Assembly: GCA_963728855.1 (NCBI GenBank)
Contig: CAVSLN010000007.1
Coordinates: 806,001 to 870,000, forward strand
Direction: 5' to 3'
DNA length: 64,000 nt
Source: AC-43 sp963728855
GTDB taxonomy: Bacteria; Actinomycetota; Actinomycetes; Mycobacteriales; Micromonosporaceae
Made by a program: the position numbers and the translations under genes. Shown here one piece after another: positions 52,645 to 61,009 of this stretch. The notes beneath the pieces are model-generated. The model made no database searches. It had not been told where the DNA came from and saw nothing but the letters and a program-made list of their open reading frames with translations. Position 1 is the stretch's first letter. The number at the start of each line of letters is the position of its first letter.

Positions 52645-52765
52645 GTTGCCCTCCAGAGCTGCCTATCCGCGCGGTCCTTTTGCCTGAGAGGTTCCGGGGA
52701 GGATTTGCCCCTTCGGCGCCGCAGCCGGCCGGTTACGGTCGGTACAGACTCTCCCGCGCGAGTTC
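52645..52765 (-). promoter_or_regulatory. Glycine riboswitch (gcvT-type aptamer) upstream of gcvP
   Basis: Reading on the minus strand, the aptamer runs from GCGGGAGAGTC through GCGCCGAAGGGGCAA and CCCGGAACCTCTCAGGCAAA to AGGACCGCGCGGATAGGCAG and CTCTGGAG. These are the conserved strings of the glycine aptamer. One aptamer is seen. The following 45 bases contain G-rich and C-rich tracts that can pair near the CAGGAG ribosome site, so control may be at translation or termination. Confidence 0.9.
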
Positions 52766-52835
52766 ATTGGCACCTGCCACGCTACCAGCGCGGCCCACCC
52801 GGCGCTGCTGTGCGGCACGTCACCCGGGGTAAAAG

Positions 52836-53522
52836 CTATGTGTCATTGAGGGCGTCGTCGACACCGGTCTCGTAATGCCCGAGAAATGCCGGGTCGCGCC
52901 GCAGGGACAGGTCGAGCATCGCCTTGACGCAGGCGCCCTGCTCGCGGAAGGTGGCCCGCCACCACGAGAACCACTTCCTCTGGACCGAGACGTCGCCGAC
53001 CCCGTTCGCGTCGACGCCGAGGGCGCGGCACAGGGTGACCGCGCGGTCGAGGTGGTAAGTCTGGGTGACCACGATCGCCTCGCGCACCCCGAAGACCCGG
53101 CTGGCCCGGGCACACGAGTCGTACGTGTCCAAGCCCGCGTAGTCGACGACCACCTTCCTGGCCGGGACGCCGTGGTCCACGAGCCAGGTGCGCATCACGT
53201 CCGGCTCGTCGTAGTCGGGCCGGCTGTGGTCGCCGGAGACCAGCAGCACCTTGACCTTGCCGGCCCGGTACAGGTGCCGGGCGAGGACGAGGCGGGCGAC
53301 CAGGAAGTCCGAGGGGGTCCCGTCGGGGTACACGAGCGCGCCGAGCACCAGAGCCACCGGCGCGGGCGGTACGGCGTCGGCCTCGTAGATGTGCCCGATC
53401 GCCCCGCGGTCGACCCACCAGAGGCTCACGGCGACGGTCAGGCTCCCCAGCGCGGTGGCGGCGAGGAGCCAGTGGACGGTACGGCGGACCCAGCGCCGGT
53501 CGAGCCACCGGGAAAGGGTCAC
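52836..53522 (-). CDS. SanA/YdcF family membrane protein (DUF218)
   Basis: A 228-residue protein with one N-terminal membrane segment (WLLAATALGSLTVAVSLWWV, 18-37) and an extracytoplasmic DUF218 domain: VALVLGALVYPDGTPSDFL, VLLVSGDHSRPDYDEP, DYAGLDTYDSCARA and AIVVTQTYHLDRAVTLC. SanA of E. coli affects envelope permeability to vancomycin; the biochemical role is unknown. It lies between gcvP and the MerR gene, position matching no gene of the M. tuberculosis block. Confidence 0.87.
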   Translation of the reverse strand: MTLSRWLDRRWVRRTVHWLLAATALGSLTVAVSLWWVDRGAIGHIYEADAVPPAPVALVLGALVYPDGTPSDFLVARLVLARHLYRAGKVKVLLVSGDHSRPDYDEPDVMRTWLVDHGVPARKVVVDYAGLDTYDSCARASRVFGVREAIVVTQTYHLDRAVTLCRALGVDANGVGDVSVQRKWFSWWRATFREQGACVKAMLDLSLRRDPAFLGHYETGVDDALNDT

Positions 53523-53536
53523 CCAGCCGCCCCGGG

Positions 53537-54103
53537 TCAGCCGGCGCGGCGGCGCGCCCGGCGGGCGGCCAGCTCGTCGGGGACCGCCTCGTCGCCGGCC
53601 TCGTCGAGCGCCTCATCCGCTACCGGCTCACCCTGCGCCCGTTCGGCGGGCAGGTGGGCCAGCGAGCCCTGGATCTCCTTGAACGCACCGCCGATCGCGA
53701 TGCCGAACACGCCCTGGCCGCCTTGCAGCAGGTCGACGACCTCCTCGGGGGACCGGCACTCGTACACGGTCGTACCGTCGGAGATCAGCGTGATCTCGGC
53801 CAGGTCCGCCACGCCACGGGAGCGCAGCGCGTCGATCGCCTTGCGGATGTTCTGCAGGGACACCCCGGCGTCGAGGAGGCGCTTGACCACCTTGAGCACG
53901 ACCATGTCGCGGAACGAGTACAGCCGCTGGGTACCGGAGCCCGACGCGTCCCGGATGCTCGGCGTCACCAGCCCCGTCCGGGCCCAGTAGTCGAGCTGGC
54001 GGTAGCTGATCGACACGGCGTGACACGCGGTCACTCCCCGGTAGCCGACCGCGTTCTCGTCGACGGGTTGTTCGGGCGGGTCCTGCGGCTCGCTCACTGC
54101 CAC
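53537..54103 (-). CDS. MerR family regulator, Rv1830-type
   Basis: A 188-residue MerR-type protein: ISYRQLDYWARTGLVTPSI with SGSGTQRLYSFRDMVVLKVVKRLLDAGVSLQNIRKAI (wing and helices, seen in parts). It lacks an effector-binding metal site; the C-terminal tail is acidic. Order and sequence match Rv1830 of M. tuberculosis and its relatives, which follows the bifunctional-nuclease gene. Regulated genes are not established with certainty. Confidence 0.9.
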   Translation of the reverse strand: MAVSEPQDPPEQPVDENAVGYRGVTACHAVSISYRQLDYWARTGLVTPSIRDASGSGTQRLYSFRDMVVLKVVKRLLDAGVSLQNIRKAIDALRSRGVADLAEITLISDGTTVYECRSPEEVVDLLQGGQGVFGIAIGGAFKEIQGSLAHLPAERAQGEPVADEALDEAGDEAVPDELAARRARRRAG

Positions 54104-54302
54104 TTACCTCCCCGCTGGGTGTCACCTCGTGACGGTACCGTCACCTGCTGGCGGTGGGCTAACCCTAGCGCCCGCCCCGTGCGGTAACCGGCAGGTTTCG
54201 CGCGACACGCCGCGCCGGCGGTACCCTCGCGAAGATCCTTAAACCCGCTCAGCCGAGCCACGTTGGCTGTGCTCGCCTCACCAATACCCGGCTCGGCTCC
54301 GC

Positions 54303-54767
54303 TCAGCCGGCGAAGTCCTCCGGACTCACCTGCTCCAGGAACTCCCGGAACTTCTCGACCTCGTCCTCCTGCTCGTCCGGGATGATGATCCCGGCCTCGG
54401 CGAGCACCTCGTCGGCGCAGCGGATCGGGGCGCCCACCCGCAGCGCCAGGGCGATCGAGTCACTGGGCCGGGCGGAGACCCGTACCCCCTCGCCGAGCAG
54501 CAGGTCGGCGTAGAAGATGTTCTCCTTCATCTCCACGATCTCCACTGCCCGCAGCGGGGTCTGCAGCGCGGCGAGGATGTCGCGCATGAGGTCGTGGGTC
54601 AACGGCCGGGGCGGCTTCACGCCCTGCTGCTCGTACGCGATCGCGGTCGCCTCCACCGCACCGATCCAGATCGGCAGGTACCGGTCGCCGTCGACCTCCT
54701 TGAGCAGCACGATCGGCTGGTTGCTGGGCAGTTCGACCCGCACCCCGACCACGCTCAGCTCACGCAC
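54303..54767 (-). CDS. Bifunctional nuclease family protein (DUF151), Rv1829-type
   Basis: A 154-residue DUF151 protein: LSVVGVRVELPSNQPIVLLKEV at the start, LPIWIGAVEATAIAYEQQG, RPLTHDLMRDILAAL, FYADLLLGEGVRVSARPSDSIALALR. The C-terminal tail EDEVEKFREFLEQVSPEDF is typical. Plant relatives have DNase and RNase activity; bacterial function is not clear. GTG 54767 has GGAGG upstream. It is in the conserved block between the two MerR genes. The gap to the next gene (54104-54302) holds one dispersed repeat copy. Confidence 0.92.
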   Translation of the reverse strand: MRELSVVGVRVELPSNQPIVLLKEVDGDRYLPIWIGAVEATAIAYEQQGVKPPRPLTHDLMRDILAALQTPLRAVEIVEMKENIFYADLLLGEGVRVSARPSDSIALALRVGAPIRCADEVLAEAGIIIPDEQEDEVEKFREFLEQVSPEDFAG

Positions 54768-54891
54768 CGCCGCCTCCGTCGCGTCGTCCCGGTCGTACTC
54801 GTCGCGCCGTACCGCTCCATTGCACGTTACACGTGCCGGAGCGGCCCCGCCGTTGGCGACGCTGCCGATACGGCACGGGTCGAGCCTATCG

Positions 54892-55656
54892 CTACTGGCC
54901 CAGCGTCTCCCGCAGGCCCATGCGTACCAGCGCGGCGTGCAGCAGCTGGGACAGCGCGGCGAGCTCCCGGACGGTCTCGGCGGCACGGGCCCGGGCGGCC
55001 GGCGTACTCTGCCGGGCCAGCGGCGCGACGAGCTGGGTGAACAGGCCCACCTCCCGGTCGGCGGCGGCCCGGTAGGCGCGCAGGTGCCGGGGCTCCAGGC
55101 CGTACTCGGCCAGCTGCGCGGCCACCCGGGCAACGGCGAGGGCGTCGGCGTCGTACCGGGCTCCGCCCGACCGGACCAGGCCGTGCTGCTCCAGCTCGGC
55201 GAGGACCGGCTCGGTGAGCCCGGACCGGTCCAGCAGCTCGGCGCGGGACAGCCGGACCTCGGCCGGCTCGGGCTCGGTGTCGTCGTCGACCGGTACCAGC
55301 GTGGGGCGCCGCGAGGCCGGGGCCAGCGCGGTCCGGGCCGCCGCCGCGGTGGCCTCGCCCCGGTCCAGCGCGGCGAGCTGCTCGCGGATCACCCGCAGCG
55401 GCAGGTAGTGGTCGCGCTGCGCGGACAGCACGAAGCGCAGCCGGGCGACGTCGGATGAGCCGTACTTCCGGTACCCGGAGCTGGTGCGCCGCGGCTCGAC
55501 CAGCCCCTCCGCCTCCAGGAAGCGCAGCTTCGAGATGGTGATGTCGGGGAACTCCCCGCGCAGGAGGGCGAGCACCTCGCCGATGCTCATCAGCCCCGCA
55601 TCAGCAGCACGGTCGCGCCGGGCGGCAGCCGCCCCGCCGAGTCCGGAAACCGTCAC
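54892..55656 (-). CDS. ftsR: MerR-type regulator FtsR (Rv1828-type)
   Basis: A 254-residue regulator. SIGEVLALLRGEFPDITISKLRFLEAEGLVEPRRT and SGYRKYGSSDVARLRFVL make the MerR HTH and wing. Downstream is a linker and a C-terminal helical dimer domain. Homologues control ftsZ in corynebacteria (FtsR), and Rv1828 occupies the same place next to garA in M. tuberculosis. GTG 55656 follows AGGGG; an ATG at residue 23 (MSIGEVLALL) is an alternative start. Confidence 0.9.
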   Translation of the reverse strand: MTVSGLGGAAAARRDRAADAGLMSIGEVLALLRGEFPDITISKLRFLEAEGLVEPRRTSSGYRKYGSSDVARLRFVLSAQRDHYLPLRVIREQLAALDRGEATAAAARTALAPASRRPTLVPVDDDTEPEPAEVRLSRAELLDRSGLTEPVLAELEQHGLVRSGGARYDADALAVARVAAQLAEYGLEPRHLRAYRAAADREVGLFTQLVAPLARQSTPAARARAAETVRELAALSQLLHAALVRMGLRETLGQ

Positions 55657-55674
55657 CGGCGCCCCTAACGCACC

Positions 55675-56115
55675 TCAGCCCTCGTCCGGGCGCGGCCCGG
55701 CGATGAAGACCAGCCGGAACTTGCCGATCTGTACCTCGTCACCGTTGGACAGCGTGGCCGCCTCCACCCGCTCCCGGTTGACGTACGTCCCGTTCAGGCT
55801 ACCGACGTCGCGGACGGTGAAGGTGCCGCCCTCGCGGTGGAACTCGGCGTGTCGCCGCGAGACCGTCACGTCGTCGAGGAAGATGTCACTGTCGGGGTGC
55901 CGACCGCTGGTGGTCACGTCGTGGTCCAGCAGGAACCGGGCACCGGCGTTCGGGCCGCGCCGCACCACCAGCAGGGCCATGCCCGGCGGCAGCGAGCCGG
56001 ACATACGACCGGGAGCCACGTCAGCGTCGGGGCCCTCGAGCACGTCGTCGAGGGCGCCAAGGTTCAGCGTCGACGTGACGTCGAGCGGGGGGAACTCGTC
56101 GTCTGGGCGCGTCAT
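55675..56115 (-). CDS. garA: FHA domain regulator GarA/OdhI
   Basis: A 146-residue forkhead-associated protein that binds phospho-Thr and, in relatives, inhibits 2-oxoglutarate dehydrogenase and glutamate metabolism. The FHA core reads TSGRHPDSDIFLDDVTVSRRHAEF and VRDVGSLNGTYVNRERVE. The N-terminal phosphorylation site, ETTS in mycobacteria, here reads VTST (DVTSTLNLG). Immediately upstream of ftsR and downstream of gcvH, exactly as Rv1827. Confidence 0.94.
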   Translation of the reverse strand: MTRPDDEFPPLDVTSTLNLGALDDVLEGPDADVAPGRMSGSLPPGMALLVVRRGPNAGARFLLDHDVTTSGRHPDSDIFLDDVTVSRRHAEFHREGGTFTVRDVGSLNGTYVNRERVEAATLSNGDEVQIGKFRLVFIAGPRPDEG

Positions 56116-56329
56116 CGGACCACCTCACGGGTCATCGGTCGGCGTCGGAGGAAGACTGTGGCCAGCGACCCCCCGGGTCAGCGGGGCGACCGCCGGACAC
56201 TCGGCGTAGTCCGGACGCGCGACCGCAGGGTTCACGGTCGACTGAGCGAGCCTAGCCATGGTCGAAATGCAGGGTCAACCGGACGCGCGGAGACCCGGGC
56301 ACCCCGGCCGGTGGCCCGGCCCGCGGTGG

Positions 56330-56707
56330 TTACTGTTCGGTCAGTTCTCGGTACCCCGCCGCGTCGAGCAGCTGCTCGACTCCGCCGGGCTCGGTCGGTT
56401 CGATCTCCACCAGCCAGCCCGACCCGTACGGGTCGGTGTTGATCAGCTCCGGCTCGTCGGCCAGCCGGTCGTTGCGGGCCACCACCGTACCGGACAGCGG
56501 CGCATAGATCTCCGACACGCTCTTGGTCGACTCCACCTCGCCGAACGCCTCCCCCGCCTGCACGGCCCTACCCGGATCGGGCAGCTGGACGTAGACGATG
56601 TCGCCAAGGGCATCCTGGGCGAAGTGGGTGATGCCCACCTTCACCGCCGGCTTGCCCGGCGCTACCCACTCGTGCTCGGGCGTGTAGCGCAGATCCTCGG
56701 GAATCAC
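56330..56707 (-). CDS. gcvH: Glycine cleavage system H protein
   Basis: Lipoyl carrier of the glycine cleavage complex, 125 residues. YTPEHEWVAPGKPAVKVGITHFAQDALGDIVYVQLP (in parts) is the lipoyl-domain start; lipoyl lysine lies in EVESTKSVSEIYAP. The C-terminal INTDPYGSGWLVEIEPTEP is conserved. It partners GcvP, encoded 4 kb downstream. In the same order as Rv1826. Confidence 0.95.
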   Translation of the reverse strand: MIPEDLRYTPEHEWVAPGKPAVKVGITHFAQDALGDIVYVQLPDPGRAVQAGEAFGEVESTKSVSEIYAPLSGTVVARNDRLADEPELINTDPYGSGWLVEIEPTEPGGVEQLLDAAGYRELTEQ

Positions 56708-56743
56708 CTGCTCGGTCCTTCGTGTCGTCGGTCGCTGCTGCGG

Positions 56744-57820
56744 TCAGCTCGCCGGCTTGGCGTAGCGGGGTGCCTCGGTCTGGTGCAGGGTGGTCACCCG
56801 GACCAGGCCGGGCTGGTTGACGATCACGTTACCGCCGGCGTTGTGCACCGTGTCGACCACCCCGCCCGGAATGTTGAGCGCGGTCTGCATCGTCTGGGGG
56901 TCGCCGATCGCGCTGATCGAGTACGGGCCCGTGAGGGTATGACCCTCGACGTTCAGCGCGCCGCCCGGGCCGTCGGCGAACCAGGTCGAAGCGACGACCC
57001 GTACGCTCACGCCGTTCGCGCCGTCGAGCTGCATCGCCTCGGCACCCGCGTCGCGCAGCTCCTCCACCGCGTCGAGCACCAGACCCGACTTCAGGCCCTG
57101 CCCGCCGGGCATCAGCCTGACCTGGATGCCCGTCCCCTGCGCCGGTAGCGTACCGGCGAGGATCCCGAGGTCGCTGGCCCGTTTCGCGGCCGCTGCCAGG
57201 GCCGCCGTCCGGCCCTGCGAACCCGCCGCCAGCTGCTGCTGGGTCGTCTCCAGCTGGCCGATCTCCTGGGTCAGCCGGTCCTTGCGGGCGTCCAGGTCGG
57301 ACAGGATCCGGACCAGGTCCTCGGGCCGCGCCGAGGCCAGCTGCGGGTCGGTGGCGTGGCTGCGCAGCTGGATGACGAACGCGAAGCCGAGCAGGACGAG
57401 CAGTACCCCGATCCCGGCCCCGGCGGCGGAGACGCGCCGGCGGCGCGGGGCGGCGTCCGTGGCCCTACCGGCGGGGGGCGCGTCGAGGCCGGTCTCCTCC
57501 GGCTCCTCGTCGCCCAGGTCGTAGAAGTCCGCCTCGAGGGCGCTGGGCTCGGGCTGCCCGGCTTGCGGGGCGGCGGCCTCGGCCGGCTCCGGCTCGACGG
57601 GGGCCGGCTCAGGTGCGGCGGCCTCCGCCAGCTCCGGCTCAATGGGGGCCGGCTCAGGTGCGGCGGCCTCCGCCGGCTCGAGCGCGGCGACCGGCTCGGG
57701 CACGGGCTGGGGCTCGGCGGCCGGCTCCGGTGCGGGGGGTGCCGGCTCCGGGCCGGCCGGCGACCGGGCTCCTTCGGGCCAGCCGGTACCGGTGTCCTGG
57801 TGCTCGTCGCGCCCGCTCAT
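56744..57820 (-). CDS. DUF881 family membrane protein, Rv1825-type
   Basis: A 358-residue protein. Residues 10-100 are a Pro/Ala/Glu-rich cytoplasmic segment with repeated EPAPxEPExAEAAA. One membrane segment (AGAGIGVLLVLLGFAFVIQL near 135) is followed by a coiled coil (ILSDLDARKDRLTQEIGQLETTQQQL) and the DUF881 domain (GTGIQVRLMPGGQGLKSGLVLDAVEELRDAGAEAM, in parts). Its role is thought to be in cell-envelope or division complexes. The start ATG 57820 and its upstream sequence are duplicated in the 80-bp tandem repeat. Confidence 0.88.
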   Translation of the reverse strand: MSGRDEHQDTGTGWPEGARSPAGPEPAPPAPEPAAEPQPVPEPVAALEPAEAAAPEPAPIEPELAEAAAPEPAPVEPEPAEAAAPQAGQPEPSALEADFYDLGDEEPEETGLDAPPAGRATDAAPRRRRVSAAGAGIGVLLVLLGFAFVIQLRSHATDPQLASARPEDLVRILSDLDARKDRLTQEIGQLETTQQQLAAGSQGRTAALAAAAKRASDLGILAGTLPAQGTGIQVRLMPGGQGLKSGLVLDAVEELRDAGAEAMQLDGANGVSVRVVASTWFADGPGGALNVEGHTLTGPYSISAIGDPQTMQTALNIPGGVVDTVHNAGGNVIVNQPGLVRVTTLHQTEAPRYAKPAS

Positions 57821-57980
57821 AACCGATCCTCGCTGCGCTCCGGTCGGCCATGAGGCTCAACGGCGCTGTGCCGGCCGACTCGCTCGCTTCGCCCGCTCAT
57901 AACCGATCCTCGCTGCGCTCCGGTCGGCCATGAGGCTCAACGGCGCTGTGCCGGCCGACTCGCTCGCTTCGCCCGCTCAT
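57811..57980. repeat. Perfect 80-bp tandem duplication at the DUF881 gene start
   Basis: 57821-57900 and 57901-57980 are identical; 57811-57820 repeats the end of the unit, so the start codon and first codons of the DUF881 gene occur three times (ATG at 57820, 57900, 57980 on the minus strand). Each upstream ATG opens a 27-codon frame whose TGA overlaps the next ATG, so two small coupled frames precede the gene. Confidence 0.95.
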
Positions 57981-57992
57981 GGTGAGTACGTC

Positions 57993-58325
57993 CTACGCCC
58001 GGAACAAGCGCCGGCGGATGCCCGCGACGTTGCCGAAGATCCGTACCCCGAGGACCACCACGACGCCGGTGGACAGCTGGCTGCCCACCCCGAGCTTGTC
58101 GCCGAGGTACACGATGAGCGCGGCGACCAGCACGTTGGACACGAACGAGATGACGAACTGCTTGTCGTCGAAGATGCCGTCGAGCTTGGCCCGGATCCCG
58201 CCGAACACCGCGTCGAGCGCGGCGACCACCGCGATCGGCAGGTACGGCTGCAGGGCCAGGGGCACCGATGGCTCGAAGATGGCGCCGAGCACCACCCCGA
58301 CGAGCAGCGCGAGCACCGCGAACAT
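57993..58325 (-). CDS. Small basic membrane protein (DUF1290, Rv1824-type)
   Basis: A 110-residue membrane protein with about three hydrophobic segments: FAVLALLVGVVLGAIF, PYLPIAVVAALDAVFGGIRA and FVSNVLVAALIVYLGDKLG, then a Val-rich last helix. The GGIRAKLDGIFDDKQFVISF block is characteristic of Sbp/DUF1290. ATG 58325 overlaps the stop of the upstream DUF881 gene (TGATG) and follows GGAGG. Sits between two DUF881 genes as Rv1824 does, probably part of one membrane complex. Confidence 0.9.
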   Translation of the reverse strand: MFAVLALLVGVVLGAIFEPSVPLALQPYLPIAVVAALDAVFGGIRAKLDGIFDDKQFVISFVSNVLVAALIVYLGDKLGVGSQLSTGVVVVLGVRIFGNVAGIRRRLFRA

Positions 58326-59221
58326 CAACGTCCTCCCGAGGGTGACGGTACGGAGGAACCAGTGCCGCTCGACGGACTCGCACTGGGTACCGGCTGGGCG
58401 TAGTGCAGTTGCGGGTCCGGCGCGGCCGGCAAAGTCAGGTCGCCCGGCCGGCGCGCCGCCACGGTCATGTTGTAGTTGGCGGCGTACCCCCGGAACCGCT
58501 GGCCGGTCGCCGAGTCGGTGAACCGCCGGTCGAGGTCCTCCGGTCCGATGGCCGACACGTCGTACGGGGACGAGATGGGGCGGAAGTCGACCAGGATCGT
58601 GCTGCCGGCGGTACGGATGGTGGAGGTGGCGGTGAGCCGTTCGCCGTTGACGGCGATCGCCTCGGCACCGTCACGCCACAGCTCGTTGGTCACGTCCTGC
58701 AGGTCGCGGTCGAGCACGATGCCGAGGTTCTTGCCGGCGGCCTTGCCGGTCAACGGGTCCAACGGCGTGGGCGCGTCGGCGAGGCGCACCACGGTGCCGG
58801 GGCCACGTACCTTGCCGGTGCCGGTGGCCAGCTCCAGCCGCTGCAGCTGGTTGGCGTCGGTACCGGCGGCGGCCAGGGCCGCGTCGCGCTGCCGGGCCAC
58901 GTCGTCGCGCAGCCGGTCGGCCTGCTGCTGAAGCTGGTCGGTCTCGTGCTGGCGGTTGTGCACGTCGGCCACCAGGCCGGCCCGGACCCGGCTGCTCTCC
59001 GGCTGGGCGGCGACCGTCTGGTGGTACGCCACGACGAGCAGGAAGCCGGTGGCCACGAGCACGACCGAGCGGGCCAGCCGGCCGGCGTACCGGGCGCGCC
59101 GGGTGCCGGGGCCGCGCTCGGCCTTGCGGGCCGCCGCCTCCGCGTACCCGGCGTCGAGCGGGTTGCGGAACATCTCGGTGAGGAAGTCCGGGGTGAAGCG
59201 GCGGGTGGTCGAGCCGGTCAC
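58325..59221 (-). CDS. DUF881 family membrane protein, Rv1823-type
   Basis: A 298-residue protein: cytoplasmic N-terminus (FTPDFLTEMFRNPLDAGYAEAA), one membrane segment (VVLVATGFLLVVAYHQTV near 62), coiled coil (TDQLQQQADRLRDDVARQRD) and DUF881 domain (GPGTVVRLADAP, DLQDVTNELWRDGAEAIAVNGERL, SPYDVSAIGPEDLDRRF). GTG 59221 overlaps the stop of the phosphatidyltransferase gene. Paralogue of the gene at 56744. Confidence 0.9.
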   Translation of the reverse strand: MTGSTTRRFTPDFLTEMFRNPLDAGYAEAAARKAERGPGTRRARYAGRLARSVVLVATGFLLVVAYHQTVAAQPESSRVRAGLVADVHNRQHETDQLQQQADRLRDDVARQRDAALAAAGTDANQLQRLELATGTGKVRGPGTVVRLADAPTPLDPLTGKAAGKNLGIVLDRDLQDVTNELWRDGAEAIAVNGERLTATSTIRTAGSTILVDFRPISSPYDVSAIGPEDLDRRFTDSATGQRFRGYAANYNMTVAARRPGDLTLPAAPDPQLHYAQPVPSASPSSGTGSSVPSPSGGR

Positions 59222-59820
59222 GCGGGGACCGTCCCGGACGGGGTGGCGTCGCGGCGGGCGGCCCGGACCAGGCCGACCGTCTGGATCAGGTAGAGCACGC
59301 CGGCGGCCCAGTACAGCGCGAGCCCCCACCAGGCCAGCGCCCAGCCGGCCGGGCCGGCGACCGGGGCGGCCGCGGCACCCGCGCGGGCGAGCAGCAGTAC
59401 GGGGAACGCGAACAGCAGGATGAAGGTCGCCGTCTTACCGAGGTAGTGCACGGGCAGCGGGCCGTACCCGTACCGCCGCAGCACCGACAGGCACCCGATG
59501 AGCGTCGCGTCGCGTAACAGCAGCGCGCCGGCGAACCACAGCGGCACCACCCCACCCACCACGAACGCGACCAGGGTGGCCAGGATGTAGAGCCGGTCGG
59601 CGAACGGGTCGAGCAGCTCGCCCAGCCGGCTCACCTGGCCCAGCCGGCGCGCCAGGTAGCCGTCGACCCAGTCGGACGTGCCGCCGGCGGTCAGCACGAC
59701 GACCGCCGGCACGTACGCGTGGGCGAGGAACAGGTACAGGAACAGCGGTACGCCGAGCAGGCGGGCGAAGCTGATGAGGTTGGGTACGGTCAGGATCCGG
59801 CCCGAAACCTGCGTTGTCAT
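59218..59820 (-). CDS. pgsA: CDP-alcohol phosphatidyltransferase, Rv1822 (PgsA)-type
   Basis: Membrane enzyme of phospholipid synthesis, 200 residues. The active-site motif DxxDGxxARxxxxxxxxGxxxDxxxD is complete: DWVDGYLARRLGQVSRLGELLDPFADR (read in parts). About five to six hydrophobic segments. Homologues in mycobacteria at this position are annotated as phosphatidylglycerophosphate or cardiolipin synthases. The exact alcohol substrate cannot be decided from sequence. First gene of the conserved block. Confidence 0.9.
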   Translation of the reverse strand: MTTQVSGRILTVPNLISFARLLGVPLFLYLFLAHAYVPAVVVLTAGGTSDWVDGYLARRLGQVSRLGELLDPFADRLYILATLVAFVVGGVVPLWFAGALLLRDATLIGCLSVLRRYGYGPLPVHYLGKTATFILLFAFPVLLLARAGAAAAPVAGPAGWALAWWGLALYWAAGVLYLIQTVGLVRAARRDATPSGTVPA

Positions 59821-59971
59821 TCCGGAGCCCGCCCTCCCCCGGCATGTGGCCCGATGCTGCGTGCACTCTATCCGACCGCCCGGGCGGCCCGACCCGGCCG
59901 GCCCGGGGCGCGCCGAGTGGCGGGAAGTGGCTTACGGTGGAGCGGACGTAGATCGGGATGAGGTACCGCGC

Positions 59972-60552
59972 ATGGTGAGCCCGCAAGCCGTGGACGCACT
60001 CGGGCCGGGTGACCATGCGTGCCTGACGTTCTCCGATCCGGACGAACGGCTCGATATCGTCGCACGGCGATCGACCAGCTGATGGCGTTCGAGTCGGGGG
60101 TCGCTTCGCTGTTCGCCGACGGGCGGCTGGCCGCGATCTGTCGGTACGACCGCGACAGCTTCGACGCCGTGACGCTCGCCTTCGCCACGGCCACCCACTC
60201 CCGGGCGGTGGCCGCGACGGTCTACCACGAAGACCCGATCCTGCGGATCTGCCGCCAGCACAGCCCGCCGGGGGTACGGGTGGCCGGCGAGATCGACTTC
60301 ACCCGGGCGGAGCCGCTGACGCAGGCGATCACCGAGTCGCTGCGGCTGGACCACGACATCCACGTGAACTTCGGCCAACTGAGCTACATCGATGCCGCGT
60401 GTGTCTCGATCATCCTGCAGGCGGCGGGCCGCCTGCACCCGCCGCGGCGCATGATCGTGACGTGTCGCGGTCTTGTTCACGAAATGTTCATGCTCCTCGG
60501 CGCGGGTGGCGCGCCCGCGCTCCGGGTACAGATGGCCCATGGCCAGCCGTGA
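59972..60552 (+). pseudogene. MEDS-STAS anti-sigma antagonist gene with internal deletion
   Basis: It starts as a MEDS sensor domain (VSPQAVDALGPGDHACLTFS) and ends as a STAS domain (VRVAGEIDFTRAEPLTQAIT ... DIHVNFGQLSYIDAACVSII). Between DERLDIVA and AIDQLMAFESGVASLFADG about 70-80 codons expected for MEDS are missing and the frame changes at about 60065. The STAS half could still be made from an internal start (GTG 60019). So it is a broken sensor with a possibly working STAS domain. Confidence 0.65.
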
Positions 60553-60982
60553 GCCCTGGGCCTCCGGCGGCCGCAATGGGACGAGCGGTGCGCGGCCCGT
60601 CGGGCTGGACCTGCGGTTCGACGGTGCCGACCTGTACGCGTTGCGTGCCGCGGTCGCCGCGCACGCCGCTGACCTGGGTGCCCCGCCCGAGCTCGTGGCC
60701 CACCTGGTGATCATCGCGAGCGAGCTGGCCAGCAACGCGGTACGCCACGGTGGCGGCACCGGCCGGCTGCGGCTGTCCCGCGAGGACAGCGGGCTGTGCT
60801 GCGTGGTCGACGACAGCGGCCCCGGGATGGCCGAGCCGAGCGTGGCCGGGAGGAGCGCACCCTCGCCGCTCGCGCACGGCGGCCGGGGCCTGTGGATCGT
60901 CCGGCGCCTCGCGTCCCGTACGGACATCGAGTCCACCGAGCGCGGCACCACCGTCACCGTACTGGTGAAGCTGATGGCGTGA
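60539..60982 (+). CDS. Anti-sigma regulatory kinase (HATPase_c_2, RsbW-like)
   Basis: A 147-residue serine kinase or anti-sigma factor: IIASELASNAVRHGGGTG (N box), VVDDSGPGM (G1) and HGGRGLWIVRRLASR (G2). The ATG at 60539 overlaps the end of the STAS gene, the usual antagonist/kinase pairing. With the upstream gene's MEDS part deleted, the switch may no longer sense its ligand. Confidence 0.87.
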   Translation: MASREPWASGGRNGTSGARPVGLDLRFDGADLYALRAAVAAHAADLGAPPELVAHLVIIASELASNAVRHGGGTGRLRLSREDSGLCCVVDDSGPGMAEPSVAGRSAPSPLAHGGRGLWIVRRLASRTDIESTERGTTVTVLVKLMA

Positions 60983-61009
60983 CGCGCACCGGGCGTGCTG
61001 CCCGGTTCC

